In this document: one piece after another, positions 17,250 to 24,957 of the stretch
How positions within the stretch are numbered: the first letter of the stretch is position 1
How the letters are laid out: each line of letters begins with the position of its first letter
Source of the DNA: Verrucomicrobia bacterium CG1_02_43_26
Lineage (GTDB): Bacteria > Verrucomicrobiota > Verrucomicrobiia > Opitutales > CG1-02-43-26
NCBI GenBank assembly: GCA_001872735.1
Contig: MNWT01000006.1
Location: forward strand, 124,001 to 188,000
DNA: 64,000 bases
Direction of reading: 5' to 3'
Position numbers and translations under genes: made by a program
Notes under the pieces: model-generated
The model's database searches: none
Seen by the model: the letters and a program-made list of their open reading frames with translations, nothing else
What the model was told of the DNA's origin: nothing

Positions 17250-17398
17250 AACGATCGGCCTTAGGGTTTTCTCCAAGGCTAATACCGAAGCTCCATTAAT
17301 ATAGTATATTCTCCCGTACTATTGCAAGGGCAAAAATTGGCTGAACTCGGAAAGTCTCAGGTGCGTGGTCTCGGGGGTCTTTAAAGACCCCTTATTTT
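17250..17398 (+). ncRNA. Possible small structured RNA ending in an intrinsic terminator
   Basis: This plus-strand stretch lies in the 286-base gap between two reverse-strand genes. It holds three stems in order: CGGCCTT with AAGG/CCG around 17254-17285, ATAGTA with TACTAT around 17298-17320, and a perfect 9-bp hairpin GGGGTCTTT/AAAGACCCC at 17374-17391 followed by TTATTTT. The last has terminator form only on the plus strand, although no plus-strand gene is upstream for 4 kb. No known RNA family was recognised, and no strong promoter was found, so this is tentative. Confidence 0.3.
17374..17398 (+). terminator. Intrinsic terminator facing the plus strand
   Basis: A perfect 18-base palindrome GGGGTCTTTAAAGACCCC is followed by TTATTTT on the plus strand. 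On the minus strand it is followed by CGAGACC, so it does not look like a terminator for the minus-strand 592-residue gene. Confidence 0.55.
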
Positions 17399-17423
17399 GA
17401 CCTTATCTGCATTCAGTGTTCGC

Positions 17424-19202
17424 TTACATTCCAATCTCTCGGAGGACGTAGAGTATTTTCGAAAGATCGTCTCCTGCTAACTTATAGGCTGCGGCAAAGG
17501 CCTCGTGCGCGTTTTTCTTAAACCAAAGATATTGCTCCAGTATATTTCCCTGTAAACGATCATCATTCTTATGGGCAAGTACAAATGATTTCCAATGCTC
17601 CTCATCAGCATCGATTAAACTGTATTGAATACCCTCTGCGATATCTTCCTCCTTCAAGTTATCTAATGCTTTATCCAAATCATCCAATTCTTGCTTAGAA
17701 ATAGCTTCCTTACATTCCAGTTTTCCGATTAAGGCTTTCGCTAGGCCTTGGGGTGATACTGGCTCAGACTTTAACTGTTCTTCGCCTTCTTCTTTTTTTG
17801 CGAGTACCTCGTCTTTGTCGTCCTCAACTTTCGAATTGTTAGATAAATCAACGGCACTTTGCCGAGTTTGAGATGGGGCTTCATTTAATTCGTCACCGTT
17901 AATGATTTTTAAAGATGCAACAATTTCGTTATCAGAGAATTGGCCTGAAAGACCACAATAATGTTTCATGAAAATATACTGAAGGTGTATATCGCATAAG
18001 AAAACATTCTTATCGGTAAGTAGGTCTGGGGAGGGGGTGTTTTGTGCGAAAATTATGCACTTTTCTCCCACTACTCGCATAGCCTCACTGGGTGGATAGT
18101 TTAATTCTTGATCACTATAACCTAGTTGTTCGGCGACAACTTTTGGGCTAATCTGGGGGTGAAACAGAAATAGTTTTCGTAAAAGAGTTTTAAATTCACC
18201 ATTTCTGCTATTTACGAGATTGACAATGCTTTCTGTCACTTGCTTGTCCGTTTTTTCTCCATCTTTGCTATTTAAAATCTTATTTAGGAATTTATCTTGA
18301 TTTGCTAAATAATTTAATTCTTCTTGCGAATAAGTATGTCCTTTCTTTTGCTTGCATCTAATGCCTTCGTTGATGAAATGCAGGTCTTTCTTCGCTTCAG
18401 AAAATGATTTCTCAAATCGTAATTCTACAGCTTCGGCGTCTTGAGGTTCAGCTGTTTCAACTGCTTGCTTAAGATAGTTTAAAGATTTTTGTCTGTTTTC
18501 CCATACCCATTTGCTTGTGCTGCTATAATATGGGTTATTTGCCTTTTCTTTATAATAAAGCCCTAATTTTAAGGCGGCAGCGGAGCATTTGTATTCTGCG
18601 GCGATTAAAAGTACTTCGAATTTATCCGTTTTTTTTACCAGATGGTTAAGGAGTTCCTTTTGTGGCACAAAATCTTTTCCAAGAAAGGTTTTTAATCCGT
18701 CATAATCTTCCATTTCTATGTAAGTTTCAGCAATTGTTGTCGCTTCTTTCAGAGAGATTTTTCCCTCTTTCTGGGAAAATTTATTAATCGTGGTATCTAT
18801 TTTTTCATATTTGCCAAAAACATGATCGAGTTCTTTTGCGCTCACTAAACTTGCCTTCCCAGTATGGCTTTTGATAGCAGCTATATAGGCTTTGACGTAA
18901 TTCTTTTCCGGAGAAGGAGAAGGCTGTATAAGATAATCGTTAATCTGCTTGGACTTTTTCTGGTTCTCATTTTCAAATTTGAAATTCGGGAAAACCTCGC
19001 AAAAAAAACTTATTTTTAGTTCCTCAGCTATTTTTGATGTTAAAACCGGTTTTAATCTTAATATATTGATAAAGTCTAGTTGTACTACAATCCGCCGAAT
19101 CCAGCTCATGTTAGCGTACATTGCTTTATATCCCGTATGCTCATTTTGCTTTTCTTTATTATGCCAGGGTGCAGAAGTAAGATTGTTTTTTAAACTATTC
19201 AT
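17424..19202 (-). CDS. Large uncharacterised helical protein (592 aa), shares N-terminal domain with the 726-aa protein
   Basis: Not recognised. No signal peptide or membrane helix is seen; it is mainly charged and helical. Residues 34-185 resemble residues 44-165 of the 726-residue protein at 32869: both show an L/I-D hydrophobic helix, LKP (50-52 here), VKAYI (103-107), an S-x-x-E-[LV] helix start and KY (131-132), with nearly equal spacing. A possible Sel1/TPR-like unit lies around 205-250 (AAALKLGLYYKEK to LNYLKQAVE). A Glu/Lys/Ser-rich linker occurs near 455-490. The ATG at 19202 is preferred: a GTG at 19259 would place the first codons inside a perfect hairpin and has no ribosome site. 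A good promoter is upstream. An effector-like role is speculation. Confidence 0.7.
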   Translation of the reverse strand: MNSLKNNLTSAPWHNKEKQNEHTGYKAMYANMSWIRRIVVQLDFINILRLKPVLTSKIAEELKISFFCEVFPNFKFENENQKKSKQINDYLIQPSPSPEKNYVKAYIAAIKSHTGKASLVSAKELDHVFGKYEKIDTTINKFSQKEGKISLKEATTIAETYIEMEDYDGLKTFLGKDFVPQKELLNHLVKKTDKFEVLLIAAEYKCSAAALKLGLYYKEKANNPYYSSTSKWVWENRQKSLNYLKQAVETAEPQDAEAVELRFEKSFSEAKKDLHFINEGIRCKQKKGHTYSQEELNYLANQDKFLNKILNSKDGEKTDKQVTESIVNLVNSRNGEFKTLLRKLFLFHPQISPKVVAEQLGYSDQELNYPPSEAMRVVGEKCIIFAQNTPSPDLLTDKNVFLCDIHLQYIFMKHYCGLSGQFSDNEIVASLKIINGDELNEAPSQTRQSAVDLSNNSKVEDDKDEVLAKKEEGEEQLKSEPVSPQGLAKALIGKLECKEAISKQELDDLDKALDNLKEEDIAEGIQYSLIDADEEHWKSFVLAHKNDDRLQGNILEQYLWFKKNAHEAFAAAYKLAGDDLSKILYVLREIGM

Positions 19203-19225
19203 AGATTTTTTGTTATCTCTTCCCC

Positions 19226-19283
19226 AGCTCAAACTCGAAGTGCAACAGTATTTTGCCACACTGTTGCACTTCGAGTTTGAGCT
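19226..19283. repeat. Perfect 24-bp inverted repeat (hairpin) in the leader of the 592-aa gene
   Basis: The arms 19226-19249 and 19260-19283 are exactly complementary (left arm begins AGCTCAAACTCGAAG, right arm ends CTTCGAGTTTGAGCT) with a 10-base spacer. It lies between the inferred transcription start (about 19308) and the ATG at 19202, so the mRNA would carry a very stable hairpin. It could be a regulatory stem or a remnant of a small inverted-repeat element. Confidence 0.85.
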
Positions 19284-19315
19284 CGGCTTTTGTTAAACTT
19301 ATTTTATTATTAGTA

Positions 19316-19343
19316 ATAATATAGGTATAATTTTTTTTGTCAA
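19316..19343 (-). promoter_or_regulatory. Sigma-70-type promoter of the 592-aa gene
   Basis: On the reverse strand, TTGACA (19343-19338) is separated by 16 bases from TATTAT (19321-19316). It faces the 592-residue gene, with the hairpin at 19226-19283 inside the predicted leader of about 105 bases. Confidence 0.65.
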
Positions 19344-19399
19344 TTTAATTTTAGTGTTAATTAAGGATTATCTAATTGATTTTTAATGGATCAATATTC

Positions 19400-19694
19400 T
19401 ACTAAATTAGGCAGATTCGGCACAAGAAGTCGGCCACAGCACTCTTTTTGTGGAATATTTCTTTTTTCTAGGTTTGCACCGTTTTTCTTGTGCGGGAGTC
19501 CATTTTTGAGTCAAGTTTGTTCCAGGTGGAACAAACTTGACCGCTTATAGCGAATCATTTTTCAGAATCTCGATCCGTTATAACTAATTTATAGCGAGTA
19601 ACGGATTTATTTTATGGCTAATTTAAGCCAATTTTTGGAATGTCTTTTATGTAGAGTTTGTGCATAGATAGCCGGGGGGGCTGGACAGAGCAAC
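19400..19694. other. Non-coding region rich in inverted repeats, nothing coding recognised
   Basis: The gap between the 592-residue gene and miaB contains no convincing gene. Several paired segments are seen: GCACAAGAA (19420-19428) with TTCTTGTGC (19485-19493), a perfect 32-base palindrome at 19510-19541, and ATCCGTTA (19573-19580) with TAACGGAT (19599-19606). They are nested or adjacent, which suggests a folded RNA or the remains of a mobile element. Confidence 0.5.
19510..19541. repeat. Perfect 32-base palindrome
   Basis: Arms of 15 bp, GTCAAGTTTGTTCCA and TGGAACAAACTTGAC, flank a central GG. The length and perfection exceed what chance would give in a 400-base gap. It could be a repressor operator, a recombination site or a cruciform; no T-tract follows, so it is not an intrinsic terminator. 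Confidence 0.8.
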
Positions 19695-21053
19695 TTAATC
19701 ATTAATCTTAAGTTTCCCCATAAGCGTGCTCACACCACCTTCTTCAATGCATACGGGTACGAGTTCGCCGATCAAGCGGGAGTTGCCTTTGAAGATGGTT
19801 TTTCGATACCCGCGGGTTCGTCCTACGTACATATCTTCGCCTTTCTTGGCGGGGCCTTCTACAAGAACTTCCTGGGTCGTGCCGATCAATGTGTTATTCC
19901 GTTTCAGAGAGCTGTTCTCCACAATGCGCAGCAGGGTTTGATTGCGTTCTTCTTTTATTTCTTTGGAAATTGGGTCGCCTAGGGGTTCCGCGGCTGTGTT
20001 TGGGCGTACGCTGTATTTAAAGATATACGCCATATCGAAGCCAACGGATTCCAATACTTGTCTCGTTAATTCGAAATCTTCTTCTGTCTCGCCGGGAAAA
20101 CCTACAATAATGTCTGTCGAGAAATACATATCAGGGACGACTGTCCTCAGGGCATCAACGATTTGTAAGTACCTGTCCCTGGTATAGGGGCGGTTCATTG
20201 CTCGTAGGATTTTGTCAGAGCCGCTTTGTATCGGTAAGTGTACGTATTCGCACAACTTGGGTACATCGCGGTACGCCTCTACCAAGTCCTGCTTAAAGCC
20301 TCTGGGGTGCGGGGAGGTGAAGCGAATGCGTTCTATGCCTTTAACGTCATTTACGCGCTCAATAAGCTGTACAAATGGGCTTTTGCCGTCTTTAAAGGGT
20401 ATTTCTCGGCGTCCATAACTGGTTACGATTTGGCCCAACAGGGTCACGTCTTTCGTTCCGTTGGCGGCGAGTTCCTCGACTTCTTCAACAATATCTTCTA
20501 TCGGGCGCGCTCGTTCTTTGCCTCGTGTGTTGGGTACCAGGCAAAACGCACAGTTCATGTTGCAGCCTTGCATAATCGATACAAAGGCGGATACTTGGTG
20601 TTCTTTCTCTAGGTGCCCTCGAATGGTGTTCTGCGAGCCTTCTTCTTCCTCTAGGTCTACGATTTTTGAGGGCTTTGGGCCCTGAGCCTGCATGATTTTG
20701 ATTATGTTGTCTAAATGATCCGGTACTTGGTGGAATTTTTGTGTCCCCACAATCAAATCCAGATCAGGAAGGCTGTCTAATAGCTCAGATCCTCTGTTTT
20801 GAGCCATACAGCCCAATATGCCTACCAGTCTTTTCTGGTTCTTGCGATGGTTTTGAGCCATCAGGTGTCCGGCTTTCCCAATAGCCTTTTGCTCGGCTTG
20901 ATCTCGTACGCTACAGGTGTTTAACAGAATGATGTCGGCATCTTGCTCCTCGGAAACAATGGAATACCCTCGTCCGCGCAGCATCGCGGCCACGGCTTCG
21001 GAATCCCGTTCATTCATTTGGCAGCCGTACGTTTTTATGTAAACACGATTCAT
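19695..21053 (-). CDS. miaB: tRNA-2-methylthio-N6-dimethylallyladenosine synthase
   Basis: Radical-SAM methylthiotransferase that adds the methylthio group to i6A37 in tRNAs reading UNN codons. The 452-residue protein has the three parts of the family: N-terminal UPF0004 domain with Cys11 (YIKTYGCQMNERDSE), ILLNTCSVRDQAEQKA and ILGCMAQ as the auxiliary cluster ligands; the radical-SAM motif CNMNCAFC around residue 165 with VPNTRGKERARP; and a C-terminal TRAM domain (QEVLVEGPAKKGEDMYVGRTRGYRKT, shown in part). No frame damage is seen. It is a single gene on the reverse strand facing the inverted-repeat region. Confidence 0.96.
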   Translation of the reverse strand: MNRVYIKTYGCQMNERDSEAVAAMLRGRGYSIVSEEQDADIILLNTCSVRDQAEQKAIGKAGHLMAQNHRKNQKRLVGILGCMAQNRGSELLDSLPDLDLIVGTQKFHQVPDHLDNIIKIMQAQGPKPSKIVDLEEEEGSQNTIRGHLEKEHQVSAFVSIMQGCNMNCAFCLVPNTRGKERARPIEDIVEEVEELAANGTKDVTLLGQIVTSYGRREIPFKDGKSPFVQLIERVNDVKGIERIRFTSPHPRGFKQDLVEAYRDVPKLCEYVHLPIQSGSDKILRAMNRPYTRDRYLQIVDALRTVVPDMYFSTDIIVGFPGETEEDFELTRQVLESVGFDMAYIFKYSVRPNTAAEPLGDPISKEIKEERNQTLLRIVENSSLKRNNTLIGTTQEVLVEGPAKKGEDMYVGRTRGYRKTIFKGNSRLIGELVPVCIEEGGVSTLMGKLKIND

Positions 21054-21212
21054 AAGACCTTAATAGAGAAACGATAAAACGGGTCTGCGTAAAGCAAAAA
21101 ACGTTACAACCTTTCGCCTTGTTTATTAGGATCTTCTCGACTAGATAACCTTTCGGGTCAGCCCAAAAATAACGTTTACCTGCGGGAAAAACGCATGTAG
21201 TGTGTAAATACT

Positions 21213-21896
21213 ATGCACTCGTTACGTTTTTTCGTTTTGTTTTCGTCTATTCTGGCAAGCGTTACCCTAGGCGCGGCCACTATCGGAGATAAGCTAGAGG
21301 ACGGCTTGGGCGTTTCATTGCCTTGGCAAGAGGGCAATATCAATGTTCGCATGGCTAACCATCGTTTCCAGCTTTATTTCCTGGATGCTGACGGTGAAAT
21401 AATCGCCCCAAATGTGCCCATGGCTTCTATTCGTTATGCTACCTATGCAGCGCCATACGATTATAGTTTTGCCACTTTCGATTTATCTCCATCCGGAGAT
21501 TCTTTTATCAGCTCTCGGTACGTTCCGCCGCCCAATCTTTACTGGGTCAGTATCGCCTTCTTTAAAAAGGAAAATGGGAAAACCATTAACCTGAAAACAT
21601 TTGATCCCGTTCAGCTCTCCCAAGTTGAGTCTGAGCTTGCCACCACCCCTTCGGCAAATTCAACGCAACAATACACTCCCGACAATCCTTGTTCAATTTT
21701 CGGCTCAAATGCCAAACCGGCACGAAATAGTTCTAATAAGACATTAGGGCCAGATTACCATGAGGTAAAAGAACCCGATTACTCCTCCGACAACCCCTGT
21801 TCAATTTTCGGCTCAAATGCCAAGCCAGCACGAAATAGTTCTAATAAAACATTAGGACCAGATTATCAAGACATAGAAGGAGCTAATTACCAATGA
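21213..21896 (+). CDS. Exported protein with two 36-residue C-terminal repeats
   Basis: Not recognised. The 227-residue product has a signal peptide (RFFVLFSSILASVTLGAA, about residues 5-22), a middle beta-rich region of about 120 residues (VRMANHRFQLYFLDADGEI, YWVSIAFFKKENGKT) and a C-terminal part of two nearly identical 36-residue units, each containing DNPCSIFGSNAKPARNSSNK and TLGPDY. Each unit has one Cys, so inter-repeat disulfides or a lipid/cofactor role are conceivable. The repeats also hold at DNA level with a 108-base period. Its stop overlaps the start of the downstream PF04020-like gene by four bases. Confidence 0.65.
   Translation: MHSLRFFVLFSSILASVTLGAATIGDKLEDGLGVSLPWQEGNINVRMANHRFQLYFLDADGEIIAPNVPMASIRYATYAAPYDYSFATFDLSPSGDSFISSRYVPPPNLYWVSIAFFKKENGKTINLKTFDPVQLSQVESELATTPSANSTQQYTPDNPCSIFGSNAKPARNSSNKTLGPDYHEVKEPDYSSDNPCSIFGSNAKPARNSSNKTLGPDYQDIEGANYQ
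21681..21880 (+). repeat. Tandem 108-base coding repeat
   Basis: Two copies, starting at 21681 and 21789, differ mainly at silent or conservative positions and encode 36-residue units; the second is slightly shorter at its end. The differences show the duplication is not brand new, but it is recent enough to be obvious at DNA level. Confidence 0.85.
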
Positions 21897-22399
21897 ACCC
21901 TGCCCATCAAAACCAGCCTAATAACGAAAATAACTCGAGCCAGCCTCGCCCCGAATATAAATTTCGTTGGCAAGACTTCCTCCGCATTATAGAGAGTTGG
22001 TTGCTAATCGCCCTAGCCGTCGTCATAGCCGCCCACACCACCGACAAAATAAATTATTCCACCTTCGGCACGCTCGTCCTGGTGGCCATCACGCTTAGCT
22101 TGCTTAATGTCATCTTGAAGCCTTTATTGATCCTGTTTACGCTGCCGTTTATCTTAATAACGTTTGGTTTGGGTATATGGATTATCAATGCTCTGTTGCT
22201 TTTATTGGTAGCTAAACTCATTCCTGGTTTCGAGGTATCGACGATGGGTGCGGCGTTATGGGGCGCTTTAATCATCAGCCTCATATCAATGATAGCGAAC
22301 CGTTTTATTATAAGGCGTTTCCCGATGGAGGACATGTTCAGAAAGAATAGCAAGCGTTTCGGCAAAAGTAAAAAAGATGACGATGTTATCGACATTTAG
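21893..22399 (+). CDS. PF04020 (YvlD / phage-holin superfamily IV-like) membrane protein
   Basis: Small integral membrane protein of the YvlD-like group, function unknown. The 168-residue product has a hydrophilic N-terminus rich in Asn and Gln, then four membrane helices: IIESWLLIALAVVIAAH, TLVLVAITLSLLNVILKPLL, LFTLPFILITFGLGIWIINA and a last one around GAALWGALIISLISMIA. The NVILKPLL..LTLPF..TFGL..INALLL pattern is the family signature. A basic-acidic tail (KRFGKSKKDDD) ends the protein. It overlaps the previous gene by ATGA, so it is coupled with the exported repeat protein. Confidence 0.85.
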   Translation: MNPAHQNQPNNENNSSQPRPEYKFRWQDFLRIIESWLLIALAVVIAAHTTDKINYSTFGTLVLVAITLSLLNVILKPLLILFTLPFILITFGLGIWIINALLLLLVAKLIPGFEVSTMGAALWGALIISLISMIANRFIIRRFPMEDMFRKNSKRFGKSKKDDDVIDI

Positions 22400-22410
22400 G
22401 CCTGTATCCT

Positions 22411-22453
22411 TTTTACTATATTTTTTAAATTAACTTTAATTATTATAGTAAAA
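22411..22453 (+). repeat. 10-bp inverted repeat framing the lpd leader
   Basis: TTTTACTATA (22411-22420) and TATAGTAAAA (22444-22453) are exact complements 23 bases apart; the right arm ends one base before the lpd ATG at 22455. In RNA this would tie up the ribosome site; in DNA it could bind a dimeric regulator. Confidence 0.5.
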
Positions 22454-22454
22454 G

Positions 22455-23852
22455 ATGGCTGAAGAGAATGTTTACGATCTTATAGTTATTGGCGGCGGCC
22501 CTGCAGGTTATGCGGGCGCTATTAGAGCAGGCCAATTGGGGAAAAGAGTCCTATGCGTTGAAATGGAAAGAGCTGGCGGAACATGTCTTAACTGGGGCTG
22601 CATTCCTTCAAAGGCACTTCTAAAGAGTGCGGAACTCTATCAAACCATGAATCATTCGAGTGATTATGGTTTTACGTGCAGTGATATTACGGTTGATTTC
22701 CCCAAAGTCATGAAGCGTTCTCGCAACGTGGCAGACAACATGGGAAAGGGCATAGAGTTTCTTTTTAAGAAAAATAAAGTCGATTACATCGTAGGAAAGG
22801 CAAAAATAGCCGCTCCGGGAATGGTGGAAATTACTGAAGGAGCATCAACGGGAAAATTTTTTACTTCAAAAAATATTCTTGTAGCAACTGGCTGTAAGGC
22901 ACGCTCTCTGCCTAATATCACCGTAGACGGCAAAAGAGTTATGACTTCCAGGGAAGCATTGGCTATGCAGGAGATGCCAAAATCGATTACTATATTGGGC
23001 GCAGGCGCCATAGGGGTTGAATTCGCATACTTTTTAAACGCATTTGGTTGCAAGGTTACGCTTGTTGAAATGCTGCCTGAGGTTGTGCCGGTAGAAGATG
23101 CTGAGGTTGGTCAAACGCTTCGCCGTTCATTTATCAAGCAAGGCATTGATGTGCACGTAGGTACCAAAGCAGAAAACATTAATGTACTGGAGCATTCGGT
23201 TCAGTTAAACTTAGTGAAAGGCGACCAAGCAACTACGATCGAAACAGACAGTTTACTGATTGCTATTGGAGTCGCGCCTAACACGGATGGGCTATTATCT
23301 TCAAAAATAAAACTCAACGAAGACAGAGGTTTTATTGTTGTAGATGACAACTACCAAACGAGCCAAAAGGGCATTTATGCCGCAGGTGATATTATAGGTG
23401 CACCTTGGCTGGCACATGTCGCTACATTTGAAGCGATACAAGCTGTTAATGGTATGTTTGGAGCCGCAAAGCCTAAACGCGTAACGCTTTTCCCTGGTTG
23501 CACTTATTGCCAACCTCAGGTGGCTAGCATCGGCATGACAGAAGCGAAAGCTAAGGAAAAGGGCATCGATTACAAGATCGGTAAATTCCCTTTCACTGCT
23601 TCCGGTAAGGCTGTAGCCATTAATAAGTCTGAAGGCTTTGTGAAAGTAATAACAGATTCTAAATTCGGAGAGATATTAGGCGCACATATTATTGGAAATG
23701 ATGCGACAGAGCTCATTGCCGAATATGCGCTTGCCATGAATCTAGAGGCGACAATTGATGATGTTCATCATACCATCCACGCCCACCCTACCCTTTCCGA
23801 GGCATTAGCTGAGGCTGCTGCTGCGGTACGCGGGGAAGCTATCCATATATAA
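22455..23852 (+). CDS. lpdA: Dihydrolipoyl dehydrogenase (E3)
   Basis: FAD enzyme that reoxidises dihydrolipoamide in pyruvate or 2-oxoglutarate dehydrogenase complexes or the glycine cleavage system. The 465-residue protein has the FAD motif VIGGGPAGYAGAIRA (12-26), the redox-active disulfide GGTCLNWGCIPSKALL (Cys44 and Cys49), the NAD motif ILGAGAIGVEFAYFLNAFG, YAAGDIIG as the second FAD contact, and the C-terminal active-site HHTIHAHPTLSEAL (His-Glu pair). All catalytic residues are present. No E1 or E2 gene is in the window, so the complex it serves is unknown. Confidence 0.96.
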   Translation: MAEENVYDLIVIGGGPAGYAGAIRAGQLGKRVLCVEMERAGGTCLNWGCIPSKALLKSAELYQTMNHSSDYGFTCSDITVDFPKVMKRSRNVADNMGKGIEFLFKKNKVDYIVGKAKIAAPGMVEITEGASTGKFFTSKNILVATGCKARSLPNITVDGKRVMTSREALAMQEMPKSITILGAGAIGVEFAYFLNAFGCKVTLVEMLPEVVPVEDAEVGQTLRRSFIKQGIDVHVGTKAENINVLEHSVQLNLVKGDQATTIETDSLLIAIGVAPNTDGLLSSKIKLNEDRGFIVVDDNYQTSQKGIYAAGDIIGAPWLAHVATFEAIQAVNGMFGAAKPKRVTLFPGCTYCQPQVASIGMTEAKAKEKGIDYKIGKFPFTASGKAVAINKSEGFVKVITDSKFGEILGAHIIGNDATELIAEYALAMNLEATIDDVHHTIHAHPTLSEALAEAAAAVRGEAIHI

Positions 23853-23856
23853 ACTC

Positions 23857-24258
23857 ATGCAATCCAAAATATCCATTATCACACTTGGGGTTAAGGATTT
23901 AAACAAGGCCATCCAATTTTATAGAGATGGCCTTCACTTACCCATGCGGGAACAACAAGGCGATATCGCATTTTTTGAGCTACAAGGCACTTGGCTTGCA
24001 TTGTATCCCCTCGAAGAGTTAGTGAAGGATATCGGAGGTGAAGTTTTGCCAGCAAAACCCGGTTTTGCTGGGATGACATTGGCGCACAATCTTTCCTCTA
24101 AAGCAGAGGTTGATCTTGCCATGAAAGAAGCTAAACAAGCGGGAGCAACGATTGCTAAACCGGCTCAAGATGCTTTTTGGGGCGGTTATTCGGGTTACTT
24201 TACCGATCCCGATGGTTATTATTGGGAAATTGCCTGGAACCCCTTTTTGCAAATTTAG
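23857..24258 (+). CDS. VOC/glyoxalase-fold family protein
   Basis: Small metal- or ligand-binding protein of the vicinal oxygen chelate fold. The 133-residue product shows the two beta-alpha-beta-beta-beta modules: N-terminal ISIITLGVKDLNKAIQFYRDGL with a FYxdxLGL-like motif, and C-terminal WGGYSGYFTDPDGYYWEIAWNPF, the typical G-Y-F-DPDG-W-E-ivat ending whose Glu is often a metal ligand. Substrate cannot be inferred; family members include glyoxalase I, fosfomycin-resistance proteins and dioxygenases. It starts five bases after lpd and is probably cotranscribed. Confidence 0.85.
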   Translation: MQSKISIITLGVKDLNKAIQFYRDGLHLPMREQQGDIAFFELQGTWLALYPLEELVKDIGGEVLPAKPGFAGMTLAHNLSSKAEVDLAMKEAKQAGATIAKPAQDAFWGGYSGYFTDPDGYYWEIAWNPFLQI

Positions 24259-24276
24259 TCAACTAAGGGGAGCGAT

Positions 24277-24936
24277 TTAATCGTTTAAATTAAATGTATT
24301 CAGAGCTTCTTTGTAGCAATGAATGCGTTTTTCCATATTTTCAACCTGAAAAACGTCAGAGACGGCGACTACTCGTTTTGCGCCCGCTTGGGCAACCTGA
24401 CTTATATTCTTGTGGGTAATCCCTCCTATGCAAAAGAAGGGTATTTTGGGATTTAAAGCATTTACTGCTTTTATTAATTCTAGCCCAACGGGGGGATAGT
24501 TAGGCTTTGTTTGGGTTGCAAAAATGGGACCAAGCGCAAAGTAGTCCAGGTAATTCTCTAGCGCTAATGCCTCGGTTGCTTGTTTGAGTGAATGCGTTGA
24601 GAGGCCTAAAATACGGTCAGGTCCTAGCCGAATACGTGCAATCCGAGCAGGTGTGTCTTCTTGTCCAATATGTAACCCTAAGGTAGGGTAACTGAGGGCT
24701 AGCTCTAGATCATCATTGATGATGAGGGGAATTGTGTTTCCCTTAAATAGGGGCAATATAGCTTCTAATAATTCTCGTCGTTGCTCTGGGGTTTCTCTTT
24801 TTGCCCGCAATTGTATCAAGTCTGCTCCGCCACTGATGAGTTTTGCACACGTTTCAACCCATACCGACTCTTCAACATAAGCAGTGTCTAGAATGGCATA
24901 AAACCGAGCTCGATTAAGCAATTCTTCTTTGTGCAT
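24277..24936 (-). CDS. thiE: Thiamine phosphate synthase
   Basis: Joins HMP-pyrophosphate with thiazole phosphate to give thiamine phosphate. The 219-residue TIM-barrel protein has FYAILDTAYVEE near the start, GGADLIQLRAKRETPEQRRE (the QLR-K motif), IPLIINDDLELAL, LGLHIGQEDTPA, ILGLSTHSLKQATEA, DYFALGPIFATQTKP and FFCIGGITHKNI, all in the family order. It is the last gene of a reverse-strand operon accB-accC-asp23-amaP-thiE, and converges with the VOC gene 18 bases away. No thiamine riboswitch is seen. Confidence 0.93.
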   Translation of the reverse strand: MHKEELLNRARFYAILDTAYVEESVWVETCAKLISGGADLIQLRAKRETPEQRRELLEAILPLFKGNTIPLIINDDLELALSYPTLGLHIGQEDTPARIARIRLGPDRILGLSTHSLKQATEALALENYLDYFALGPIFATQTKPNYPPVGLELIKAVNALNPKIPFFCIGGITHKNISQVAQAGAKRVVAVSDVFQVENMEKRIHCYKEALNTFNLND

Positions 24937-24957
24937 AACAGGTTTGAAAAATCGGGC

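Noticed and set aside
17254-17285. Words GGCTAATACCG / TACCGAAGCT resembling parts of rRNA
   Set aside because: Only about a dozen bases agree and the flanks do not follow any rRNA helix; taken as coincidence.
19203-19259. GTG start at 19259 for the 592-residue gene
   Set aside because: It would begin inside the loop of the perfect hairpin with no ribosome site, while the ATG at 19202 lies after it.
19226-19541. Insertion sequence or MITE
   Set aside because: No transposase and no target-site duplication could be seen; kept only as inverted repeats.
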